This document shows positions 18,599 through 27,177 of a DNA stretch of 64,000 nt, one piece after another. Under the pieces are notes generated by a model. It made no database searches. It was not told the origin of the DNA and worked only from the letters and a program-made list of their open reading frames with translations. This stretch comes from JACVRM01 sp963839815 (lineage in GTDB: Bacteria > Actinomycetota > Thermoleophilia > Gaiellales > Gaiellaceae), in NCBI GenBank assembly GCA_963839815.1, contig CAWIWF010000008.1:186001-250000 (forward strand), written 5' to 3'. Within the stretch, counting starts at the first letter, position 1; the number at the start of each line of letters is the position of its first letter. Position numbers and translations under genes: made by a program.

Positions 18599-19510
18599 TC
18601 AGCCGAGCAGGTAGCGGCGTACGGACGCGTCGAGCTCGTTCACGGACACGGCGCCCTCGAAGCGGTCGCGAACGCGTCCGTCGCGGCCGACGACGAAGAC
18701 CCACGGCTCGCTCGGCAGCTTCCACTCGCGCACCCAGGGATTGACGCCGTTGCCGGGGAGATTGTTCTCGTAGATCTCGACATGGATGAAGCGGATGCCG
18801 CGACCCTTGTACCGGCGACGCACCTGCTCGACCACCTGCACGGTCGGGCCGCAGGTGCGGCTGCGGCAGAACGCCGGCGTCGCGAAGGCGACCACGAACG
18901 GCAGCCGCTGCTCGAGCGAGTCCGCGACCGTGTGCTGCAGCAGCGCCGTGTCCGGCGGCCGGGCCGTCGTGATCTCCCGGGCCGGCCGCGTGGCGACCGT
19001 CGGGTTCGCAGAGGCAGGCGCCCGCTCACCGAGCCCGACGGCCTGCGACTGCTGCCGCACGTCCAGGAGCTGGAAGCCCTGGTAGGCGACGCCGCGCGGG
19101 TGGATCACGAGCCATGCCTTGCCGGGATGCGGCAGCTCGAGCTCGGCGACGTAGAAGCTCCGTGGATGCTCGCCGGGTGCCGCAGAGACGCCGAACGACT
19201 CGAGGCGTGCAGTTGTTCGCACGGGTGCGGCCTCCGGGTCGGGCCGGTGGACGACGTCGGCCACCGGCGCCTGCACCAGCGAACCGTTGTCGCGGACGAG
19301 GAGGAACTTGACGCGGTTGCGGCCGACGGCAAAGTCGGTGCCCGCGAGCAGCGCCGCTCCCTCGGGACCAGGCTCCCGCAGAAGCTCGGCGGCCCAGGGC
19401 GGTGCCGAGACCACCGCACCCGTCTCGGTTCCGGCCGTCTCGCCGCCGCCGCAGCCCGCCGCCAGAGCGAGCAGGCCCAGCGACGCGCTCAACCAGAGGT
19501 ACCGGAACAC
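18599..19510 (-). CDS. thioredoxin-fold lipoprotein (303 aa)
   Basis: Lipobox LLALAAGC near residue 20 marks a lipoprotein. The C-terminal half is thioredoxin-like: FVVAFATPAFCRSRTCGPTV has two Cys separated by four residues (C-R-S-R-T-C), similar to SCO1/peroxiredoxin-type rather than CxxC sites. It is followed by FIHVEIYENN and PSEPWVFVVGRDG with the cis-Pro region. The N-terminal half is an uncharacterised beta domain. It could deliver electrons or copper outside the membrane. GTG 19508-19510 is leaderless: TACGCT (19517-19522, minus) is 6 bases upstream. Confidence 0.75.
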   Translation of the reverse strand: MFRYLWLSASLGLLALAAGCGGGETAGTETGAVVSAPPWAAELLREPGPEGAALLAGTDFAVGRNRVKFLLVRDNGSLVQAPVADVVHRPDPEAAPVRTTARLESFGVSAAPGEHPRSFYVAELELPHPGKAWLVIHPRGVAYQGFQLLDVRQQSQAVGLGERAPASANPTVATRPAREITTARPPDTALLQHTVADSLEQRLPFVVAFATPAFCRSRTCGPTVQVVEQVRRRYKGRGIRFIHVEIYENNLPGNGVNPWVREWKLPSEPWVFVVGRDGRVRDRFEGAVSVNELDASVRRYLLG

Positions 19511-19548
19511 CCCGCCAGCGTACGGGCCGTCCCGAGCGACGCGGAGGC

Positions 19549-20208
19549 TCACGGCGGTGCCGGACGGCGGAGGTAGAGGACGAACGCCGCCGCTCCAGCG
19601 AGGGCGGCAAGCCCGACGAGCACCCCGAGCAGCCACCAGCGGGGACCGCCGCCGCCGCCTGGCAGATAGAGGAGCGTCCCCGTGATCTGCAGCGGGCGGC
19701 CGTCTGCCTGGGCGGGAACACGCCAGGCGAGGATCCGGTGCGGCTCACCCGGCGCCTCCTGCACCGCTGGCGGCAGCGTCCGGCTCGTCCACTGGATGCG
19801 ACTGTCGTGCCACGAGAAGCCTGAGCCCTCGCTCGCCCTCACCCACCGAGGGGCTGCGTCCGCGTCTGCCTCGGCGGGGACAGAGCCCGCGGCCAAGCGG
19901 TCGCGGTTGAGATAGACGGCGGGCGAGCTGCGGTTCTCGTAGACGCCGTCTGCCGAGAAGCGCAGGTAGGGCTCGCCCTGATATCCGAGGACGATCACCT
20001 CCACGTCGCTCTCGTTGACGAGCTGCAGCTGGTCGTCGCCGCCGAGCACGCGCACCTGCAGCCCCGGCAGAGGGGGGCGGACAGCCTCCACGGTGGAGCG
20101 GAACCCGCTGGGAGCGTCCTCGTGCCCAAAGGCGGGCGGAGCGTTTCCAAGCCCGAGCAGCAGCCCTGAAGCGAGCAGCACGAGGATGGATCGGGGCCGG
20201 ATGCCCAC
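19549..20208 (-). CDS. secreted protein with C-terminal TM anchor (219 aa)
   Basis: A signal peptide (SILVLLASGLLLGLGNAPPAFG) precedes a beta-rich extracellular domain with LVNESDVEVIVLGYQGEPYLRF and SWHDSRIQWTS. A C-terminal helix WWLLGVLVGLAALAGAAAFV with trailing Arg forms the anchor. The NESxxEVxVLGYQGEPYLR block is one I associate with actinobacterial genes near copper or cytochrome loci, though I cannot name the family. GTG 20206-20208 lies 6 bases after minus-strand TACGGT (20215-20220), so it is probably leaderless. Confidence 0.7.
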   Translation of the reverse strand: MGIRPRSILVLLASGLLLGLGNAPPAFGHEDAPSGFRSTVEAVRPPLPGLQVRVLGGDDQLQLVNESDVEVIVLGYQGEPYLRFSADGVYENRSSPAVYLNRDRLAAGSVPAEADADAAPRWVRASEGSGFSWHDSRIQWTSRTLPPAVQEAPGEPHRILAWRVPAQADGRPLQITGTLLYLPGGGGGPRWWLLGVLVGLAALAGAAAFVLYLRRPAPP

Positions 20209-20307
20209 GCCACCACCGTAGTCCGCCGCTCCCGGCGGGCACGGCACGACAGGCTGTTCCGTCGCCGCGCGACGCCTCTATCTGCCTGCGTGCGCCAAGA
20301 TGGTGCA

Positions 20308-21225
20308 ATGCCGGCTGAGGATCAGCGGACGATCGTCCTGACCGGCGCGACGGGGCACATCGGCGGCGCACTTCTGCCGTACCTGCTCGGCAAGGGCCGT
20401 CGGTTGCGCTGTCTCGTCAGAGATGCCGAACGAGCCGACCTCGGCCCCGACGTCGACGTGATCGAGGGAGACCTCGACGACCGCGACTCGCTCGAGCAGG
20501 CATTCGTCGAGGGGTGCGTGGCCTACTTCCTCGTCCACGCGCTCGGCGCCGGCACGGCGCTCGAGGACGAGGAACGAACGATGGCCGAGAACTTCGCGGC
20601 CGCTGCCGAACGCGCCGGGGTGGCGCGCATCGTCTACCTCGGCGGCCTCGTCGACGAGAGCGATCCCGACCTCTCGTCGCACATGGCGAGCCGTGTCGCC
20701 GTCGGGCAGATCCTGCGCGGCTCCGGTGTGCCGACGCTCGAGTTTCGAGCCTCGATCGTGATCGGGGCGGGGAGCCTCTCCTTCGAGCTGATTCGGCGGC
20801 TGGTCGACACGCTGCCCCTGGTCGTGCTGCCCGACTGGGTGGACAACCTCGCCCAGCCGATCGCTCTCGCCGACGTCGTCGTCTACCTCGCGGCGGCGGC
20901 CGACACCGAGATCGAGGGCGATCGGATCTTCGAGATCGGCGGGAGCGACCAGATCAGCTATCGAGCGTTGATCGAGGCGTATGCGCAGGCGGTTGGCGCG
21001 ACGCACAGGACATTTGCGGTCCCGGTCCCGGACGCCGTTGCGGCGGCTGCGACCCGGATCGCACAGCCGGCAGCGGAGCGGCTTCCTGGAGACGCACAGG
21101 AGGCGCTGAAGCTGCTCGAGAGCCTCCGGCACGCCTCCGTCGTCCGCGACGAGGGTGCCCGCGTCTTCGGCATCCGGCCGATGGGGGTCGAGGCCGCGAT
21201 CGCAGCGGCCCTCGCCGGCTCCTGA
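20308..21225 (+). CDS. NAD(P)-binding SDR/NmrA-like protein (305 aa)
   Basis: Rossmann fold with TIVLTGATGHIGGALLPYLL (the TGATGHIG nucleotide loop, residues 8-27), an acidic DVIEGDLDDRDSLEQA segment and FRASIVIGAGSLSFELIRRL. It looks like the atypical extended SDR group that includes NmrA-like and YfcH/DUF2867-linked proteins. There is no clear catalytic YxxxK, so it may be a binding or NADPH-sensor protein. ATG 20308 is preferred over GTG 20290; both are in frame. Confidence 0.75.
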   Translation: MPAEDQRTIVLTGATGHIGGALLPYLLGKGRRLRCLVRDAERADLGPDVDVIEGDLDDRDSLEQAFVEGCVAYFLVHALGAGTALEDEERTMAENFAAAAERAGVARIVYLGGLVDESDPDLSSHMASRVAVGQILRGSGVPTLEFRASIVIGAGSLSFELIRRLVDTLPLVVLPDWVDNLAQPIALADVVVYLAAAADTEIEGDRIFEIGGSDQISYRALIEAYAQAVGATHRTFAVPVPDAVAAAATRIAQPAAERLPGDAQEALKLLESLRHASVVRDEGARVFGIRPMGVEAAIAAALAGS

Positions 21226-21366
21226 CGGAGGCTTGATTCGCCGCTGGCACCGGCCGCCCGGCGCGGTGCCGCGAGACTCTGGCGGTGACCTCCGTATCGT
21301 CGTACAGTGCAGGTGCCGCTAGGCGGCAGGAACCTACGGGTGGAGGCCTTGATCGGAGGGAGCACA

Positions 21367-22296
21367 GTGCGGATTGCCGGAGCGGCGATCCTGCTGGCCG
21401 CGCTCGCGGTCGTGCCGGTGTCCGGCGCGCGCTCCGTCGCGGGCGGCGCGACCTTTGCCGATCAGCGCGGCGAGACTCCCGGCGGCCCCGACATCGCGCG
21501 GGTGCTGGTCAGCAACGACCACGACGGCCTCGTCACCTTCCGGATCCTGGTTGCCGACCGGCCGGCGCTCGGCGAGGACATGCGCATCCGGCTCTGGATC
21601 GACGCCGACCGCGACACCACCACCGGGCTCACCGCCGGCGCCGACCGGCTCGGGCTCGACCTGTTCCTGCTCTGGGACGCGCAGCGCGGCGCCGGGCTCT
21701 TCCGCTGCACGGGCCCGACCTGCAGCGGCGGTGCCGACGCGGCCCGAGCTGCCGGCATGCGCTTCTCGTACCGCGACGGGGTCGCAGCATTCATCCTGCA
21801 CGCCGACGAGCTGGGCAGCGACCGCCTCGGCCTCGCCGCCCTCGTCACCGCTGGTGTCCGGTACGACCCTGCGACGCGCGAGTACGACCTCAGCGCGATC
21901 ACCGCGGACGTCGCGCCGCATCAGCCCGCCGGCTGCGCAGCGTCCACGGGCTCGGGCATCTGCACGCTGTGGCGCTACGCCGTGCGGCGCTCCCCGCTGC
22001 TGCGGACGCAGCGGTTCACGCTAGTGCCCGCCGTCCCGCGGGCGGGGAAGCGCCTGGTCGTCCGTGCCTCGATCCGGACGCACACGGGAGCGGCGGTCGG
22101 TGCCGGTCAGGTCGCTTGCGCGGCGCGCGTCGCCGGGAAGCCCGTCGAGGCGTCACGCGGCCGCTTCGCCGCCGGCACGGCGACGTGCGTCTTCAGCGTT
22201 CCCGCGACGGCCGCCGGCAAGCTCCTCCGCGGCACGATCGTGGTGACGGCGGCGGGCAGCAAGCTGACGAAGTCGTTCGCCAGGTTCGTCCGCTAG
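21367..22296 (+). CDS. secreted protein with C-terminal Ig-like domain (309 aa)
   Basis: A signal peptide (IAGAAILLAALAVVPVSGARS) precedes a domain with FADQRGETPGGPDIARVLVS and RIRLWIDADRDTTTGL, which resembles beta-sandwich domains seen in bacterial secreted calcium-binding or carbohydrate-binding proteins. The last ~90 residues repeat the pattern found in the CAP protein at 31836-32720: two Cys flanking a conserved RF..G.ATC block and a closing GTI.V strand. The GTG at 21367 follows GGAGGGAG; upstream in-frame GTGs are less likely. Confidence 0.7.
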   Translation: MRIAGAAILLAALAVVPVSGARSVAGGATFADQRGETPGGPDIARVLVSNDHDGLVTFRILVADRPALGEDMRIRLWIDADRDTTTGLTAGADRLGLDLFLLWDAQRGAGLFRCTGPTCSGGADAARAAGMRFSYRDGVAAFILHADELGSDRLGLAALVTAGVRYDPATREYDLSAITADVAPHQPAGCAASTGSGICTLWRYAVRRSPLLRTQRFTLVPAVPRAGKRLVVRASIRTHTGAAVGAGQVACAARVAGKPVEASRGRFAAGTATCVFSVPATAAGKLLRGTIVVTAAGSKLTKSFARFVR

Positions 22297-22327
22297 CGCC
22301 TGCCCAGGCTGCTCGGCGGGCGCGCAG

Positions 22328-22400
22328 CAGGGGCGACAGGACTCGAACCTGCAACCCCCGGTTTTGGAGACCGGTGCTCTGCCAGTTGAGCTACGCCCCT
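22328..22400 (-). tRNA. tRNA-Trp (CCA)
   Basis: 73 bases on the minus strand: acceptor AGGGGCG/CGCCCCT, D-arm GCTC...GAGC, anticodon arm CCGGT-CTCCAAA-ACCGG giving anticodon CCA, T-loop TTCGAGT, discriminator G, no encoded CCA end. A TATGAT -10 box (minus strand, 22418-22423) lies 17 bases upstream of the mature 5' end. Confidence 0.97.
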
Positions 22401-22495
22401 GAGCGGTTCGAGCCTCGATCATAGCCCCGCCCTCGATCAGGGGATTCGGGCGCGAGGGGGGTTCAGCCGCGCACCTCGCGGGAACACGGCCGACC

Positions 22496-22636
22496 ATGAG
22501 CGAGCACACGGACGACCAGAGCGGCAGGCACGACCCGGGCACCGACGACCTGCTCGAGGAGCAGGCGGGCAAGGGCTACGGCGAGGACGAGGGGGAGCGC
22601 GAGCGGGCGCTCCCGGACGAGGAGGAGCAGCAGTAG
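22496..22636 (+). CDS. small acidic protein (46 aa)
   Basis: The ATG at 22496 opens a 46-codon frame with no membrane segment and strong negative charge: DDLLEEQAGKGYGEDEGERE and PDEEEQQ. The regular acidic pattern and the ordered EEQAGKGYGEDEG block look coding rather than random for this GC-rich DNA. Its TAG stop forms the first three bases of the TAGAGT -10 box of the next gene. No function recognised; it may be a conserved actinobacterial microprotein. Confidence 0.5.
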   Translation: MSEHTDDQSGRHDPGTDDLLEEQAGKGYGEDEGERERALPDEEEQQ

Positions 22637-22645
22637 AGTCGGGGC

Positions 22646-22834
22646 GTGAGGGCCCCGTCGCAGCGACGTGCGCTCGGCGTCCTCTTCTCGGCGCTCACGC
22701 TCGCGTTCGCGGGCATTGCGTGGGCGGCGGGCGACGCCGGCGTCTGGCCGGTCGCGCTCGCGGCGGGCGTGATGGCCCTCTGGCTGGCCACGCTCGCGTG
22801 GGGCGCCCTGCGGCCGCGGAGACGGGTGTCATGA
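22646..22834 (+). CDS. small membrane protein, two TM helices (62 aa)
   Basis: Two hydrophobic helices (LGVLFSALTLAFAGIAWAAG and WPVALAAGVMALWLATLAWGAL) joined by a short loop and followed by a basic tail RPRRRVS. GTG 22646 lies 6 bases after TAGAGT (22634-22639), so it is leaderless. It precedes the sigma factor gene by 34 bases. Function unknown. Confidence 0.6.
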   Translation: MRAPSQRRALGVLFSALTLAFAGIAWAAGDAGVWPVALAAGVMALWLATLAWGALRPRRRVS

Positions 22835-22868
22835 GGAGTTGGCCTGGGGGCGCCGTATTCTCTTGAGC

Positions 22869-23639
22869 GTGGCGGTGGAGGACACCCAGGAGCTCTGGCT
22901 CGAGTACCAGCAGTCCAAGGACAAGGCGATCCGCGACCGGCTGATCCTGACCTACGCGCCGCTCGTCAAGTACGTGGCGGGCCGCGTCGGAAGCGGGCTG
23001 CCGGCGCACGTCGACGAGGAGGACCTGGTCTCGTACGGCCTGCTGGGGCTCATGGGGGCGATCGACCGCTTCGACCCCGGCCGCGACATCAAGTTCGAGA
23101 CGTTCGCGATCGCGCGTATCAAGGGGGCGATCATCGATGAGCTGCGCTCGCTCGACTGGGTGCCCCGCTCGGTGCGCTCGCGGGCGCGCGACATCGAGCG
23201 GGCGATGGCCGAGCTCGAGCGCACCCTGCACCGGGCGCCGACCGACGACGAGATTGCCACCAAGCTCGGCATCACAGAGGGCGAGCTCGACGACAGCCTC
23301 ACCGACATCTCCCGCTCCTCGATCGCCGCGCTCGACGAGCTCTGGACGGTCTCCGGCTCCTCCGGCGGCGACTCGGTCGCGCTCATCGACACGATCGAGG
23401 ACACCGCCGGCCCCGACCCGCAGGGGGCCCTCGCGCAGACCGAGCTCCGGGAGGCGCTCGGCGAGGCGATCGCGCGCCTGCCCGAGCGCGAGAAGCTCGT
23501 CGTCACGCTCTACTACTACGAGGAGCTGACCCTGCGCGAGATCGGCGACGTCCTGGGCGTCACCGAGTCGCGCGTCTCCCAGCTGCACACCAAGGCGATC
23601 CTCCGCCTCAAGGCCCGCCTCGCGGGCGGCCGCGCCTGA
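22869..23639 (+). CDS. RNA polymerase sigma factor, WhiG/FliA (sigma-28) family
   Basis: 256 residues with sigma regions in order: region 2 (EEDLVSYGLLGLMGAIDRFD, DIKFETFAIARIKGAIIDEL), region 3 (SRARDIERAMAELERTLHRAPTDDEIA) and region 4 helix-turn-helix (LTLREIGDVLGVTESRVSQL). In Streptomyces WhiG starts sporulation; in motile bacteria FliA drives late flagellar genes. No flagellar or sporulation genes are in the window, so the regulon is unknown. I choose GTG 22869 over GTG 22839 because TATTCT (22856-22861) is exactly 7 bases upstream (leaderless), and region 1-like residues VEDTQELWLEY then start the protein. Confidence 0.9.
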   Translation: MAVEDTQELWLEYQQSKDKAIRDRLILTYAPLVKYVAGRVGSGLPAHVDEEDLVSYGLLGLMGAIDRFDPGRDIKFETFAIARIKGAIIDELRSLDWVPRSVRSRARDIERAMAELERTLHRAPTDDEIATKLGITEGELDDSLTDISRSSIAALDELWTVSGSSGGDSVALIDTIEDTAGPDPQGALAQTELREALGEAIARLPEREKLVVTLYYYEELTLREIGDVLGVTESRVSQLHTKAILRLKARLAGGRA

Positions 23640-23736
23640 GCAGCCGCTCGGCGCAAAACAGCTGCTCAGAGCCGCGGTAAGATCGTCCCCGGCCTGCCGC
23701 AGGCCTGCCACGTCGATACGAGGAGGAACTTCGCCC

Positions 23737-25788
23737 ATGCCGGCACTCGAACCCGGGAAGATTCGCAACGTCGCCGTCGTCGGTCATCGCGGAACCGGCA
23801 AGACGTCGCTCGTCGAGGCCATGCTGTTCCAGGCCGGCGCGACCAACCGTCTCGGCACGATCGAAGCGGGGACGACCGTCTCCGACTGGGACGACGACGA
23901 GCAGCGGCGCTCGATGTCGATCTCGGCCTCGCTCTGCCACGTGGACTGGCAGGAACGGAACATCAACCTCGTCGACACGCCGGGCGAGCCGAGCTTCCAG
24001 GGCGACGGCATCGCCTCGCTCATGGTCGTGGAGGGCGCGCTGTTCGTGATCAGCGGCGTCATGGGCATCGAGGTGCAGACCGGGCGCTTCTGGGACCGGG
24101 CCGAGCGGCTCGGCCTCTCCCGCGTCCTCTTCGTCAACATGCTCGACCGGGAGCGCGCCGACTTCTTCCGCGTGCTCGAGCAGCTCCGCGACCAGCTCTC
24201 GCCCCGCTGCGTCGCCGTCAGCCTGCCGATCGGCGAGGAGCACGAGCTCACGGGCGTCGTCGACATCCTCCACCAGGTGGCCTACACGAGCCCCGAGGGC
24301 GCCCGCGAGGGCAGCCCCGGCGAGATCCCGGCCGAGCTCGCCGACCAGGTGCAGACGTATCGCGAGCAGCTGCTCGACACGGTCGTCGAGACCGACGAAG
24401 GCCTGATGGAGCGCTACCTCGAGGGCGAGGAGCTCGGCGCCGAGGAGGTCGCGCACGCGCTGAAGGACGCCGTCACCCGCGGCGAGATCTTCCCGGTGGC
24501 GTGCGGCGTCGCCTCCAGGAACCTGGGCACGACGGCCCTGCTCGACCTGCTCGTCGAGGGCGTGCCGTCGCCCGCACGCAAGGAGCCGGCGGTCGCGGCC
24601 GACGGCGCGTCCACCGCGGCCTTCGTGTTCAAGACCGTGGCCGACCCGTTCTCCGGCCGCATCAACCTCTTCCGAGTCGTCGCCGGCACGGTCTCCTCGG
24701 ACTCCACGCTCGTCAACGCTCGGTCACATGCCAAGGAGCGGACGGGATCGCTGCTGCGCCTCCAGGGCAAGGAGCACACGTCGGCCGACGCCTTCGGCCC
24801 GGGCGACATCGGGGCCGTGGCCAAGCTGAAGGATGTCGAGACCGGCGACCTGCTGCTCGACGCCGAGCACACGCTCGAGCTGCCGGCCATCGACCTGCCG
24901 GAGCCGGTGATGAGCTTCGCGATCTCGCCCAAGGCCAAGGGCGACGAGGAGAAGATGGGCGCAGGGCTCCGCCGCCTGCACGAGGAGGACCCGACGCTGG
25001 TGCTGCGCCGTGACCCGCAGACAGCCGAGCAGCTCCTGGCGGGCCTGTCGCAGATGCACGTCGAGGTCGCAGTCGACCGGCTCAAGCGCCGGTTCGGCGT
25101 CGAGGTCGAGCTGCGGCAACCGCGCGTGCCGTACCTGGAGACGATTCGCAGGGAGTCGCGCGCGCAGGGCCGCTACAAGAAGCAGACGGGCGGTCGCGGC
25201 CAGTTCGGCGACTGCCACATCGTGCTGGAGCCGCTCGCCAACGGCGCCGGCTACGAGTTCGTGGACGAGATCGTGGGCGGCGTCATCCCGCAGAGCTTCC
25301 GGCCTGCCGTCGACAAGGGCATCCAGGAGGCGATGCTGCACGGCGAGCTCGCCGGCGCACCCGTCAAGGGGGTCCGCGTCCGGCTCGTCGACGGCTCGTA
25401 CCACACCGTCGACTCCTCCGAGATGGCGTTCAAGATCGCCGGCTCGATGGCGTTCAAGACCGCCTACGAGCAGGCCGACCCGGTGCTGCTCGAGCCGATC
25501 ATGGACGTCGAGGTGACGGCCCCGGACGACACCCTGGGCGCGGTCAACGGCGACCTCAACTCCCGCCGCGGCCGGCTGCAGGGCATGGACACCCGGGGGG
25601 GCATGACCACCATCAAGGCCGAGGTGCCGATGGCGGAGATGCTGACCTACTCGCAGGCGCTGACGTCGATGACCGGCGGCCGCGGCGACTACCACATGCA
25701 GTTCGCCCGCTACGAGGAGGTGCCGGCCCACATCGCCCAGAAGGTGATCGCGGCGGCGCAGTCCGAGCAGGAGGAGGCGGCCCACTGA
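23737..25788 (+). CDS. EF-G-like translational GTPase paralogue (FusA2 type)
   Basis: 683 residues with the five-domain elongation factor G layout: P-loop GHRGTGKTS (about residues 16-24), DTPGEPSF of switch II, then domains II-V ending with the EF-G C-terminal FARYEEVPAHIAQKV. Switch I carries Ser (RRSMSISAS) where EF-G has the Thr of GITI, and the guanine-specificity motif NKxD reads NMLD. These match the second, non-canonical EF-G paralogue of actinobacteria, whose role is unclear (ribosome recycling or stress has been proposed for relatives). A TAAGAT -10 (23678-23683) and a GAGGAGG site precede ATG 23737. Confidence 0.88.
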   Translation: MPALEPGKIRNVAVVGHRGTGKTSLVEAMLFQAGATNRLGTIEAGTTVSDWDDDEQRRSMSISASLCHVDWQERNINLVDTPGEPSFQGDGIASLMVVEGALFVISGVMGIEVQTGRFWDRAERLGLSRVLFVNMLDRERADFFRVLEQLRDQLSPRCVAVSLPIGEEHELTGVVDILHQVAYTSPEGAREGSPGEIPAELADQVQTYREQLLDTVVETDEGLMERYLEGEELGAEEVAHALKDAVTRGEIFPVACGVASRNLGTTALLDLLVEGVPSPARKEPAVAADGASTAAFVFKTVADPFSGRINLFRVVAGTVSSDSTLVNARSHAKERTGSLLRLQGKEHTSADAFGPGDIGAVAKLKDVETGDLLLDAEHTLELPAIDLPEPVMSFAISPKAKGDEEKMGAGLRRLHEEDPTLVLRRDPQTAEQLLAGLSQMHVEVAVDRLKRRFGVEVELRQPRVPYLETIRRESRAQGRYKKQTGGRGQFGDCHIVLEPLANGAGYEFVDEIVGGVIPQSFRPAVDKGIQEAMLHGELAGAPVKGVRVRLVDGSYHTVDSSEMAFKIAGSMAFKTAYEQADPVLLEPIMDVEVTAPDDTLGAVNGDLNSRRGRLQGMDTRGGMTTIKAEVPMAEMLTYSQALTSMTGGRGDYHMQFARYEEVPAHIAQKVIAAAQSEQEEAAH

Positions 25789-26405
25789 TGCGCGCCGTGC
25801 GGCCACCCGATGCGGCGCTCATCTGCGCGATCTGCGAGCGCACGCTGCTCGTCGGCGAGCGGGCGACCCGGTACACGCCCGACGGCGGCGATCGCTACGT
25901 CGACGTGTGCCCGCTCTGCAACGAGGTCGCTCTCCAGCACGGCTGGGTCAAGGAGGGAAGCCCGACCACGCCGACCGCCGCGCCGCTGCGCCGCCGGCGG
26001 CGTCTCAGCCTGGCGGCGATCTTCGACCCGCGGCGCGCGGGCGCCGAGGACCCGGTCGTTGCCGAGCCGATCCTGCGGCGGCTCTCGAAGCCGGAGCAGG
26101 CAATCGTCGAGGCAGCGGAGCTCTTCAACGGCAGCAGCTACCGGCGCACGGTCGGGGGCATCGCGCGCAGCCTCGGCTCGCCCCAGGTCAGCATCGTGCC
26201 GCTCTCGGGGATCAACACCGAGGTCGTCGTCACGGTCGCCTGGGATCTCTCCTGGTACCAGTACCGCGTCTCCTTCGACGCGCCGCAGCCGGTGCGGCTG
26301 GCCGAGCGGGGCTACGAGGTCGACGAGCTCGAAGCCGCCTACCGGGAATGGAACGGCGAGCTGGCCGAGGACGGCCGGCTCCTTCCCAACGTCGCGCGGG
26401 TCTAG
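25788..26405 (+). CDS. zinc-ribbon-containing hypothetical protein (205 aa)
   Basis: Starts on the last base of the EF-G-like stop (TGATG), so it is translationally coupled. The N-terminus has two CxxC knuckles, CAICERTL and CPLCNEVA, 26 residues apart, a probable Zn site. A basic linker (RRRRRLSLAAIF) and an alpha/beta C-terminal domain (YRRTVGGIARSLGSPQVSIV, WDLSWYQYRVSFD) follow. Conserved coupling with EF-G paralogues would hint at a ribosome- or translation-related partner; I cannot name the family. Confidence 0.7.
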   Translation: MRAVRPPDAALICAICERTLLVGERATRYTPDGGDRYVDVCPLCNEVALQHGWVKEGSPTTPTAAPLRRRRRLSLAAIFDPRRAGAEDPVVAEPILRRLSKPEQAIVEAAELFNGSSYRRTVGGIARSLGSPQVSIVPLSGINTEVVVTVAWDLSWYQYRVSFDAPQPVRLAERGYEVDELEAAYREWNGELAEDGRLLPNVARV

Positions 26406-26520
26406 GGAGCCCGGGCGCCAGCCCGGCAACTCCGCGTCCACGCCACTCGGGACGATCCGGTCCCGGAGCACAGCCGGCCTGTCCAGGTCGCCGCTGCGCC
26501 CATGCGCGGCTCCTCGCGTC

Positions 26521-26622
26521 CGCGCAGAATCGGCGCACTGTTGCTACAGACGCGTGCGTCTTCGAGCGGTACCGTCGAGCCCGGGCGGGAGGTGGAGGCA
26601 GCTCTCCCCTCGGGGAGGGTGG
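26521..26622 (+). promoter_or_regulatory. copy E of the 11-bp-repeat promoter element
   Basis: Units CGCAGAATCGG (26521-26531), CGCACTGTTGC (26532-26542) and TACAGACGCGT (26543-26553); TACCGT (26568-26573) begins 25 bp after the last unit. A GC hairpin region ends CCCCTCGGGGAGGGTGGGG (26604-26622), similar to the leader ends of copies A and B. Two GGCATGTC/GGACATGTC motifs follow (26649-26672). The 26406-26742 gap holds no convincing gene. The small gene at 26743 has its own closer -10 box, so the target of this copy is unclear. Confidence 0.5.
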
Positions 26623-26742
26623 GGTGCGGCCTCGGACCTGGCCGGAGGGGACATGTCTGGCGCGGGCATGTCTCGAGGCTCGGAGAGTGGACGGCCCAGG
26701 CCGGGGGAAGGCGTTCGCCGCCCGGGCTCGTAGAATCAGAGG

Positions 26743-26964
26743 GTGATCTACTGCGTCGTCCCCCCGGAGCTCGAGGATGAGCTGTTCGACAAGCTGGTCG
26801 AGCACTACAAGGACAACCCCAACGTGACCGTGCTCCTCGACCGCCGCGACGGCCCCGACCGGCGCGCCGGCCGCGAGCCCGGCGGCAAGCGGGAGATCCG
26901 CGACCGCCGCCGGCCGCGGGCGATCGGGACGTTCCTCACGACCGAGCCGCCGCCCGACGCCTGA
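26743..26964 (+). CDS. small hypothetical protein (73 aa)
   Basis: Begins IYCVVPPELEDELFDKLVEH, a short alpha/beta start, then NVTVLLDRRDGPDRRAG and a basic, disordered end KREIRDRRRPRAIG. The repeated DRR pattern is common in small actinobacterial proteins near cyclic-di-GMP or regulatory genes, but no domain is certain. GTG 26743 is leaderless: TAGAAT (26731-26736) lies 6 bases upstream. Confidence 0.6.
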   Translation: MIYCVVPPELEDELFDKLVEHYKDNPNVTVLLDRRDGPDRRAGREPGGKREIRDRRRPRAIGTFLTTEPPPDA

Positions 26965-27177
26965 GCGCGGGCGCCCTCGCGGTCGAACCGACGTAGCGAG
27001 CGCGGAGGGCGGCGAGCGCACCCGTGTCCGGCGCGCCTCGGTGATCGCCTGGCGCCACGATGGCGATGTCGTAGCTGACGGCAACAGGCGCTCTGGGCGC
27101 TTGGCTCTCGCCTGAGCAGCGCAGTGCGCCGCTGCGGCTGACGGCCTGAGAGCGTCGGGCGTCGGAGCGCCACGAGT

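Noticed and set aside
26617..26780. A GTG-started 54-codon frame directly after promoter copy E, in the same position as the GTGGGG of copies A and B.
   Set aside because: The product is Gly/Arg-rich and overlaps the better-supported leaderless gene at 26743 in another frame.
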